Assembly (NCBI GenBank): GCA_003531155.1
Contig: DQHR01000045.1
Span: 7,259 to 14,865, forward strand
Source: Bacteroidales bacterium
GTDB lineage: Bacteria > Bacteroidota > Bacteroidia > Bacteroidales > Tenuifilaceae
Direction of reading: 5' to 3'
Length of the DNA stretch: 7,607 bases
In this document: positions 1 through 5,160 of the stretch, one piece after another
Numbering within the stretch: position 1 is the stretch's first letter
How the letters are laid out: each line of letters opens with the position of its first letter
Translations under genes and position numbers: made by a program
The notes under the pieces: generated by a model
Databases searched by the model: none
The model's input: only the letters and a program-made list of their open reading frames with translations
Told to the model about the DNA's origin: nothing

Positions 1-396
1 GTTTATCTAATTGGAGAAAAATTCATTTTTGGTTGCTTCTATATCAAAGTTAATTTTTTTTGATGTTAAAACAGTGAAGAAATTTTGAAATGCAATATGT
101 TTAATAGCAGTTTTAGTTATAATGGCATTTTTAATTTTTGAAGAGGAGTAACATAAAACTTAAAGAATGTTGTACATTATAATGTAAGGTTTATGGTCTC
201 TTTTCCTTTTCAAATCAGCAAAAACGATATGTACAAATCCACCTTAGATTATTTAATCTCTTCACTCATATAGTGTAGTGGAAAACTTATGATGAGACTG
301 TAACGCTATGTTTCTTAAGTACAGATTTAGCTGTCCTTTGCTTGAAACTTTTGGACTTATTATCTTATAAACTTATCTACTTGTTAACTTATGAAC
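1..396. other. Non-coding left flank, no gene supported
   Basis: This AT-rich stretch lies downstream of the minus-strand membrane-protein gene. I checked both strands and found only very short open frames; the longest with a start is 20 codons at 308-370. A frame open from the left edge runs 20 codons to a TGA at 61-63 and could be the tail of a plus-strand gene, but it has no recognisable content. The hexamer ACTTAT recurs several times between about 284 and 392. A short dyad CACT/AGTG lies near 263-275. No convincing intrinsic terminator is seen for the minus-strand genes. Confidence 0.6.
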
Positions 397-981
397 CTAT
401 TCCCTCTTTCTTAGCATCTCAACTCGCAACATTAAAAGCAAAAGTAGTCCTACACAAACAATTGCCCTAACCGAGTAAATTGTGGCCAGTAGCCCTTTGC
501 TTGATAGGAGCGAGAATACGGGAACAAGCATCATCATAATCCAAACCGAGAAGGGTTCGGTGTTGGCTTTTGATTCGAATAACCTTTTAATTACTGGAAA
601 ATATGATACAACCATGATTAGCTGTATGGAAAGGTTTGTTACTAAATGGTTTTTGGTAATTGCCCAGAATAGAATTGATACTATAACTGCAATTAAGCAA
701 GCTGCATCGAATTTTGTGAACTTAGAACTTTTATCGCCCCATATAGCAATGGCAATGGATATGGTAAGTACAAGTATTAAATCGGTTGTGTTTAGGATGT
801 TATCCCAAATGCTGAAATTATCTTTTGCAAGATAAGTTATAAGGCTCATGCCCACAGCAATGGTGAAGAAAACCCACATGGCTAGTGCAGGTTTAATTTC
901 TTGTTTATATAAAAGTCGGCAGTAGCGTATTGTGATTGTTAGGTTTAAAAGGGCAACAGATATAATTGAAAACTCACGCAT
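397..981 (-). CDS. Seven-helix integral membrane protein of unknown function, possibly PQ-loop-like
   Basis: This 194-residue protein is almost entirely hydrophobic. About seven membrane segments are visible, at roughly residues 4-20, 31-51, 63-81, 92-108, 112-132, 144-162 and 167-187, and the C-terminus is basic (RKRE). There is no separate signal peptide. The first and second halves share a similar pattern: an aromatic/basic stretch, then a Lys/Glu-Pro step, then Trp at the start of a helix (KPALAMW at 30-36, EPFSVW at 142-147). This resembles the two triple-helix bundles of SemiSWEET/PQ-loop transporters, but it is inferred by eye from a weak pattern. The gene begins 29 bases after the acyltransferase gene on the same strand, so the two are probably co-transcribed. 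I do not recognise the family with confidence, and no substrate can be assigned. Confidence 0.75.
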   Translation of the reverse strand: MREFSIISVALLNLTITIRYCRLLYKQEIKPALAMWVFFTIAVGMSLITYLAKDNFSIWDNILNTTDLILVLTISIAIAIWGDKSSKFTKFDAACLIAVIVSILFWAITKNHLVTNLSIQLIMVVSYFPVIKRLFESKANTEPFSVWIMMMLVPVFSLLSSKGLLATIYSVRAIVCVGLLLLLMLRVEMLRKRE

Positions 982-1010
982 TGATTAAAGAATTTCGGGC
1001 AAAAATAGTA

Positions 1011-1841
1011 TTAAAATGTAATATCACCATCCTTGCTTTTGCCTAAGTCATAAACGTGTTTCCGAACTCGTTGTGCCCAGTCCCAGTGATTTTGTGATGA
1101 GTTGAATTTCTCATACGAGATTGGCTTGCCTATTCTAACTCTAATAGTAGCATTTCGCTTTTTAAGCATCTCGCTTGGCAGCAACATTAGCTCAAGGTTG
1201 AGGTTTATAAAAAAGATTTTTCTAATAACTCCAATCGAGTAGAATAGTCGTGAGTTTCTTCCGTAAATATGTATGGGTACAATATCTCGTTTGTTGGCAA
1301 TTGATTTGGTAATCATACTTTTTTGCCATTTGCAATCCTGAACCTTAAAGTTATAAACCCGTGAGACTTCTCCTGCAGGAAAATGAGTAATAGGAATATC
1401 TGATTCAAATACTTTTTCCAAAGCGTTTATATACTCTTTTGGGCTCATGCCAAATGAGTTTACAGCAGCAATTAGTGGTCTTAGATGAGGAATAAAATTA
1501 AAAGAGTCGTTACCAATGGCTTTTAGTGTTCCGTATTTTTGTGAAACGGTGTGTGTAAGAACTAAACCATCAATTACTCCGAATGGATGATTTGATACAA
1601 AAAAGCACTTGCCGTTCTCAGGCAAATTCTCTTTCCCCTCAATAATTAGCGTGAGATTAAACTCTTTAAGCATTTTTTCAAGAAAATCAACTCCTATATT
1701 CTCAGAATGTCGAGTCAGAATTTCGTTGATTTCCTCCTGCTTAACAATTCTAATAATTAACTTGATAATGAAACTGGGGAGTCGTTTAAGGAGCTTAAAG
1801 CTGCTATTCTTGATGATGCTTTCAATGTCAATATACTTCAT
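1011..1841 (-). CDS. Lysophospholipid acyltransferase-like protein (PlsC superfamily, hemolysin-type branch)
   Basis: This 276-residue enzyme probably transfers an acyl chain to a lipid hydroxyl at the inner face of the cytoplasmic membrane. The acyltransferase core starts near residue 60. The catalytic His-Asp pair is in NHPFGVIDG, H85 and D91, with five residues between them as in the NHPFGxxDG branch rather than the HX4D of classical PlsC. The acyl-acceptor motif is FPAGEVSR (154-161) in place of FPEGTRS, followed by VPIHIYG (188-194) and IGKPI (237-241). These variants are typical of acyltransferases annotated as hemolysin-like, which include OlsA-type and Bacteroides glycine-lipid O-acyltransferases (GlsA). 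No partner N-acyltransferase is visible here, so that specific role is unproven. The N-terminal ~45 residues are amphipathic and basic and could lie on the membrane. The start at 1841 is the first Met of the frame and gives a normal family length. Confidence 0.88.
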   Translation of the reverse strand: MKYIDIESIIKNSSFKLLKRLPSFIIKLIIRIVKQEEINEILTRHSENIGVDFLEKMLKEFNLTLIIEGKENLPENGKCFFVSNHPFGVIDGLVLTHTVSQKYGTLKAIGNDSFNFIPHLRPLIAAVNSFGMSPKEYINALEKVFESDIPITHFPAGEVSRVYNFKVQDCKWQKSMITKSIANKRDIVPIHIYGRNSRLFYSIGVIRKIFFINLNLELMLLPSEMLKKRNATIRVRIGKPISYEKFNSSQNHWDWAQRVRKHVYDLGKSKDGDITF

Positions 1842-1868
1842 CTTTAGTTATTAATTTTTGGGTTAAAT

Positions 1869-1903
1869 AAAAAATACTCCGTTAGCATTCGCGGGGTCTC
1901 AAA
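1869..1903 (-). promoter_or_regulatory. Weak Bacteroidota-type promoter candidate for the acyltransferase gene
   Basis: On the minus strand, a TTTG element (complement of 1900-1903) is followed after 23 bases by TATTTTTT (complement of 1869-1876). The Bacteroidota sigma factor prefers TTTG, about 19 bases, then TAnnTTTG. The -7-like box matches except for its last base, and the spacing is longer than ideal. It sits 28 bases upstream of the start at 1841, which is a sensible position. In DNA this AT-rich a chance match is quite possible. Confidence 0.22.
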
Positions 1904-2077
1904 ATAAACTATTAATAACTAACCACTCTGCTTAATGTGCGGAATAGAACCGCTGTAAATAATAACTTCTATAAAAGAAATTTATTATTCCCTTAAAACC
2001 CAAAGATAATATATTCAGCGAAAATCAAAGTAGATGTTAAAAGTCTGAATCTATATTTAATCCATTTTAACATTAAT

Positions 2078-2145
2078 AGTAGGGTGTATTATATGTGAGT
2101 TGTATTAGTAATAAAACAAACTAATATATAAAGCCATGATTAACT
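2078..2145 (+). repeat. Degenerate direct repeat, copy A
   Basis: This copy begins AGTAGGGT, continues through a TGTGAGTTGTATTAG-like segment, and ends with ATTAACT inside the start of the 43-codon ORF. The second copy, at about 2285-2355, has the same order of elements: AGTAGGGT, TGTTGGTTGTAGTAG, and ATTAACT about 70 bases on. The first ~38 bases align best, with a few small gaps; the rest is a looser match that AT-richness could explain. Confidence 0.35.
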
Positions 2146-2267
2146 GTGTAACTTATAGAAAAAGTAATGCCTCCAAGGTTGAGGTGTTCATTTTAAAGGT
2201 TATCGCTCTAAGCCTGATAGTGGGATTGTTGGTTCTCGAGTTAGCTGTAGAATATTCATGTAGCTAA
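2136..2267 (+). CDS. Possible 43-residue single-helix membrane microprotein
   Basis: An ATG-to-TAA frame of 43 codons lies in the middle of the long intergenic region. Its product has a basic, polar N-terminus (R8, K9, K14, K21) and then one strongly hydrophobic stretch at about residues 22-38, ending in a short tail with Cys (YSCS). That is the arrangement of a small bitopic protein with the N-terminus inside. The bases before the start (ATATATAAAGCC) are AT-rich, as is usual for Bacteroidota starts, with no Shine-Dalgarno. It lies 209 bases upstream of the PqqD-like gene on the same strand and could be a separate transcript or a leader. I know of no homologue, and an ORF of this size can arise by chance. 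Confidence 0.33.
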   Translation: MINCVTYRKSNASKVEVFILKVIALSLIVGLLVLELAVEYSCS

Positions 2268-2284
2268 CCCATCTTACATAAAAA

Positions 2285-2355
2285 AGTAGGGTATTCTCAA
2301 TGTTGGTTGTAGTAGGTATAAATGGCTGAGAACAATCTAAATCAAATCATTAACT
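2285..2355 (+). repeat. Degenerate direct repeat, copy B
   Basis: This is the partner of the copy at 2078-2145, about 207 bases downstream, so the two copies bracket the 43-codon ORF. Where copy A has the ATG of that ORF (ATGATTAACT), copy B has ATCATTAACT with no start codon. This could be the relic of a tandem duplication of the small gene or of its upstream region. The match is imperfect and by eye. Confidence 0.33.
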
Positions 2356-2418
2356 TTTAATACGATAATTTGTTCTATTTCAGTAATATATAATGATGTA
2401 TATCATCTGTGACTCTAC

Positions 2419-2447
2419 TTGTTTATTCTTTTTTCTCTTTAAATTGA
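2419..2447 (+). promoter_or_regulatory. Weak promoter candidate for the PqqD/ATP-grasp operon
   Basis: TTG at 2419-2421 is followed after 18 bases by TAAATTGA (2440-2447). This roughly fits the Bacteroidota TTTG / TAnnTTTG pattern, with two mismatches in the -7 box. It would start transcription about 20-25 bases before the first gene of the operon. An alternative TTTG lies near 2369-2372 but has a poorer -7 partner. An AAGGA at 2454-2458 is too far from the start at 2477 to act as a normal ribosome binding site. Confidence 0.25.
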
Positions 2448-2476
2448 ACAATTAAGGAACAATAAAAATAAATGTC

Positions 2477-2719
2477 ATGCCAATTAAAGGAAACATAGCG
2501 CTAAGCGATAATGGATTTGTTTTCAACCCTGCATCGGGCGATTCATTTACGCTAAACAACACGGGTAAAGAGGTCCTTTTACTAATAAAAGAAGGCAAAG
2601 CAATTGAGGAAATCTCAAATTTAATGCTTGAGAAATACGATGTCGATCCAATTACGCTTGAGCGATATTTGGTCGATTTCTTAAATGATCTTAGATCCAA
2701 TAACCTTATCGAGGAGTAA
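2477..2719 (+). CDS. Stand-alone PqqD-like protein, first gene of the operon
   Basis: This 80-residue acidic protein has the PqqD pattern. Two to three short beta strands cover about residues 5-26, with GFVFNPASGDSFTLNNTG containing the conserved Leu-Asn (26-27). A winged-helix-like set of helices follows (about 28-39, 42-54, 57-76) with the usual YDVDP and FLNDLRSNNLIEE elements. PqqD proteins bind peptides and present them to modifying enzymes, most famously radical-SAM enzymes. No radical-SAM gene or precursor peptide is seen here; the next gene is an ATP-grasp ligase one base away. It may therefore bind the substrate of the ligase or decarboxylase, or serve as a carrier. The C-terminus ends in Glu-Glu, which would suit a carrier on which a ligase builds, but PqqD domains commonly end in an acidic residue, so this is weak. 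The ATG at 2477 fits the domain; an ATG at 2472 is out of frame. Confidence 0.85.
   Translation: MPIKGNIALSDNGFVFNPASGDSFTLNNTGKEVLLLIKEGKAIEEISNLMLEKYDVDPITLERYLVDFLNDLRSNNLIEE
2711..2716 (+). promoter_or_regulatory. Purine-rich ribosome binding site deciding the ATP-grasp start
   Basis: GAGGAG lies four bases before the ATG at 2721 and doubles as the two terminal Glu codons of the PqqD-like gene. It favours the ATG at 2721 over an in-frame ATG at 2685. A Shine-Dalgarno-like site is uncommon in Bacteroidota and could be coincidence, since these are Glu codons. Confidence 0.4.
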
Positions 2720-2720
2720 C

Positions 2721-3767
2721 ATGGAAGCACACAAAATAACCGTTGCTGTTACTGGGCTCAATAATATTGATAGTCCTGGTCCAGGAATTCCTGTAATCAG
2801 GGGGATTCGAGAATCGAAGGATTTTGATGTCCGAATAGTTGGCCTTGCTTACGAACACCTTGAACCAGGGATCTATATGAGCGATTTGGTCGATAAAACC
2901 TATATGATCCCTTACCCTTCGGAGGGAAAGGAAGCTTTGTATAAAAGATTACAGCAAATACATGCAAAGGAGAAGCTTGATGTTATAATTCCAAATTTTG
3001 ATGCCGAACTCTTCTCGTTTATTAAGCTTGAACCTGAGCTAAATAGAATTGGGATTAAAACGTTTTTGCCAACTCTTGAACAGTTCGAGGAGAGACATAA
3101 ATCAAATTTACCAGCATACGGTAAGAAGTATAATGTGAATGTGCCCAAAGGCACAGAGGTTTTCAGTCTATACGATCTTAACAATGCCCTTAAATCGATG
3201 AAATACCCAGTAATGATAAAGGGCAAGTATTACGATGCCTATGCTGCACATTCCGAGGAGCAGGCTGGTGTTTATTTCGCAAAAATGTCGGCTAAATGGG
3301 GTTTTCCTGTAATTGTTCAGGAATTTATTAAAGGAACCGAGGTGAATGTCATCGCCCTCGGCGATGGTAAAGGTAATCTGATTGCTGCAGTGCCCATGCG
3401 AAAACAGTATATCACAGATAAGGGTAAAGCATGGGGAGGAATTACTGTTGAAGATCCAACTATGCTCGATTTGGCAAAGAACATAATGACTCAAACCAAG
3501 TGGAAAGGTGGAATGGAGTTGGAATTGATTCGGGATTCCGAAGGAGATTTGTACTTGCTTGAGATTAATCCTCGAATTCCAGCTTGGGTTTATTTAGCTG
3601 TAGGAGTTGGACAAAATATTCCTGAAGCGTTATTAAAACTTGCATTAGGATTCAAGGTTGAACCTTACACGCGCTACGATGTGGGTAAAATGTTTGTTCG
3701 CTATTCGTACGATATGATTGTCGATTTGGATAAGTTTTCGCAGCTAGCTACTAAAGGCGAATTGTAA
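2721..3767 (+). CDS. ATP-grasp carboxylate-amine ligase (CarB-like), unknown substrate
   Basis: This 348-residue cytosolic enzyme should use ATP to form an acyl-phosphate on a carboxylate and couple it to an amine. An N-terminal pre-ATP-grasp domain begins with a beta strand and turn (VAVTGLNNIDSPGPGIPVIR, residues 8-27). The ATP-grasp core follows: YPVMIKGKYYDAY (162-174) with the nucleotide-binding Lys in IKGK, VQEFIKGTEVNV (199-210), GGMELELI (263-270), and the metal-binding triad LLEINPR with E281, N283 and R285. The usual glycine-rich lid after IK is replaced by aromatic residues (YYDAY). The ATG at 2721 is preferred because the conserved strand follows at once; the frame is open to an ATG at 2685 that would overlap the previous gene by 35 bases. 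It is one base from the PqqD-like gene and 37 bases from the decarboxylase. The reaction type is fairly certain; the substrate is unknown. Confidence 0.9.
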   Translation: MEAHKITVAVTGLNNIDSPGPGIPVIRGIRESKDFDVRIVGLAYEHLEPGIYMSDLVDKTYMIPYPSEGKEALYKRLQQIHAKEKLDVIIPNFDAELFSFIKLEPELNRIGIKTFLPTLEQFEERHKSNLPAYGKKYNVNVPKGTEVFSLYDLNNALKSMKYPVMIKGKYYDAYAAHSEEQAGVYFAKMSAKWGFPVIVQEFIKGTEVNVIALGDGKGNLIAAVPMRKQYITDKGKAWGGITVEDPTMLDLAKNIMTQTKWKGGMELELIRDSEGDLYLLEINPRIPAWVYLAVGVGQNIPEALLKLALGFKVEPYTRYDVGKMFVRYSYDMIVDLDKFSQLATKGEL

Positions 3768-3804
3768 AGTATTTTATTAAGTAGGAAAAATAAAAAATTA
3801 GCAT

Positions 3805-5160
3805 ATGTCAAAACAAATATTTGAACGACCAACAATAACCAAGCTAAGTCCTGGTGTGCCATCAAAACACGGCGTTGGCTCAGTCATTGCCCCGATGCCA
3901 ATGATTGATGGTGTTAAAGTCGATGATCTAATAGATGCTTATGGATCTCCGCTTTACGTTTTTTCCGAAAGAACAATTAGGAGGACAATGGAGGATATTA
4001 AGCGAGCATTCAGCGTAAGGTATCCAAAAGTTCAAATGGCTTGGAGCTATAAAACTAATTACCTCGATTCCATATGCCAAATATTCCATCAGGAGGGTTC
4101 ATGGGCAGAGGTGGTTTCGGGGTTTGAATACGATAAGGCTATTCGTAATGGCGTTAAAGGAGAGAATATCATTTTTAATGGACCAGCAAAAAGTTCAGAA
4201 GAACTGGAGAAAGCCGCTCGAAATGGATCATTCATACATATTGATCATTTTGATGAGCTATTTATGCTTTCTGATATCTGCCATAAAAAAAATCTCGAAG
4301 CAAGAGTTGCCATTAGAGTAAATATGGACGTTGGAGTTTATCCAAAATGGGATAGGTTTGGACTAAACTACGAGAATGGAGAGGCTTGGGATGCTTTAAA
4401 TCGAATTATGCTAAACCCAAAGTTAAAATTGGTGGGACTACATACTCATATAGGAACTTACATGATGAGTACCGATGCTTACAGAATTGCAGCGTCAAAG
4501 TTAGCAGAGCTTGCAAGCGAGGTAGCAAAGAAATTTGATCATTATATTTCCTATATTGATATGGGTGGTGGTTTTGCATCAAAGAATACACTTCGTGGAG
4601 CTTACCTCTCAGGCGAAGATACAACTCCATCGTTCGATGAATATGCCGAAGCGATTACCTCTGCAATTATCGATTCTCAAATTAAACCTGATAAATTACC
4701 TACTATAATTCTCGAAACGGGTCGTGCATTAATCGATAATGCAGGCAGTATTGTAGGATCTGTTCTTGCAAATAAAAGACTTTCAGATGGTCGTAGGGCA
4801 ACTATTGTGGATGTTGGAGTGAATTTGCTCTTTACAGCATTTTGGTACGATCATAAGATTCATCCGGTAAGTAATCATTCTGGGTTAGTAGAAGAGACAA
4901 CGATTTATGGTCCGTTGTGTATGAATATTGATGTGTTAAGACCATCATTAATGTTTCCTGCTCTAAAACGTGGCGATAGATTTGTGATCACTCGTACAGG
5001 TGCCTACAATAACACACAATGGCTTCAGTTTATTACAACCCGACCCAATGTTGTTCTAATTGATATGAGTCGTGAGGTTCATTTGATTAGAAAAGCAGAA
5101 ACGCTTGAGAATATTGTAGAAAATGAGTTAACCCCAGAGTATTTATCAAAGAAAAAATGA
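3805..5160 (+). CDS. Fold-type III PLP-dependent decarboxylase, diaminopimelate decarboxylase-like but altered substrate site
   Basis: This 451-residue enzyme belongs to the alanine-racemase-fold decarboxylases. The PLP-binding Lys is K83 in AWSYKTN. Other cofactor and active-site elements are RFG (184-186), GLHTHIGT with H213 and H215, the phosphate loop GGGF (254-257), ETGR (304-307, EPGR in LysA), the catalytic Cys in GPLCMNID (C372, D376), and the phosphate-contacting Tyr in GAYNNTQW (Y401). In diaminopimelate decarboxylase the Cys motif is CESGD, whose Glu contacts the distal amino group; here it is CMNID. The true substrate is therefore probably not free meso-diaminopimelate. An N-terminal extension of about 35 residues precedes the first conserved segment (VDDLIDAYGSPLYVFSE). 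Similar swaps occur in decarboxylases that act on other or carrier-bound amino acids. Its stop overlaps the start of the next gene (ATGA). It should be called a decarboxylase of unknown substrate, not LysA. Confidence 0.9.
   Translation: MSKQIFERPTITKLSPGVPSKHGVGSVIAPMPMIDGVKVDDLIDAYGSPLYVFSERTIRRTMEDIKRAFSVRYPKVQMAWSYKTNYLDSICQIFHQEGSWAEVVSGFEYDKAIRNGVKGENIIFNGPAKSSEELEKAARNGSFIHIDHFDELFMLSDICHKKNLEARVAIRVNMDVGVYPKWDRFGLNYENGEAWDALNRIMLNPKLKLVGLHTHIGTYMMSTDAYRIAASKLAELASEVAKKFDHYISYIDMGGGFASKNTLRGAYLSGEDTTPSFDEYAEAITSAIIDSQIKPDKLPTIILETGRALIDNAGSIVGSVLANKRLSDGRRATIVDVGVNLLFTAFWYDHKIHPVSNHSGLVEETTIYGPLCMNIDVLRPSLMFPALKRGDRFVITRTGAYNNTQWLQFITTRPNVVLIDMSREVHLIRKAETLENIVENELTPEYLSKKK

Larger units (their letters stand above)
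1842..2476. other. Long divergent intergenic region
   Basis: These 635 bases separate the minus-strand acyltransferase gene from the plus-strand PqqD/ATP-grasp operon, so the region must hold promoters in both directions. It is AT-rich and contains no ORF of normal gene size. The notable contents are a possible 43-codon membrane microprotein at 2136-2267, two degenerate direct-repeat copies at about 2078-2145 and 2285-2355, and weak promoter-like elements on each side. A small dyad (ATGAT-GTAT-ATCAT) lies near 2392-2406. I see no riboswitch, tRNA or terminator that I can name. Confidence 0.7.

Noticed and set aside
1..63. Tail of a plus-strand gene entering from the left edge
   Set aside because: The open frame is only 20 codons with no recognisable content, and other frames are similarly short.
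482..835. 117-codon plus-strand frame
   Set aside because: It lies entirely antisense to the seven-helix membrane gene, and its product has no recognisable pattern, so it is a shadow frame.
1609..1854. 81-codon plus-strand frame
   Set aside because: It is antisense to the 5' part of the acyltransferase gene, which has intact family motifs.
1942..1956. GCGG/CCGC dyad as a terminator or riboswitch stem
   Set aside because: It has only four-base arms, no U-tract and no further paired structure.
2262..2293. ACCC...GGGT dyad after the 43-codon ORF as a terminator
   Set aside because: The arms are four bases with an asymmetric bulge and a long loop, and no T-run follows.
2685..2720. Twelve-residue N-terminal extension of the ATP-grasp protein from the ATG at 2685
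   Set aside because: It would overlap the PqqD-like gene by 35 bases and adds residues before the conserved first strand; the ATG at 2721 has a purine-rich site just upstream.
2452..2730. 92-codon minus-strand frame
   Set aside because: It is antisense to the PqqD-like gene, and its Ser/Leu/Phe-rich product is typical of a reverse-strand shadow.
3168..3494. 108-codon minus-strand frame, with another at 2912-3226
   Set aside because: Both are antisense to the ATP-grasp core and carry no domain signal.
4124..4630. Frames inside the decarboxylase gene (4124-4321 plus, 4406-4630 minus)
   Set aside because: They overlap conserved decarboxylase motifs in other frames and are shadows.
3805..5160. 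Annotation as canonical diaminopimelate decarboxylase (lysA)
   Set aside because: The CESGD motif is CMNID and the operon context is not lysine synthesis, so the symbol is withheld.
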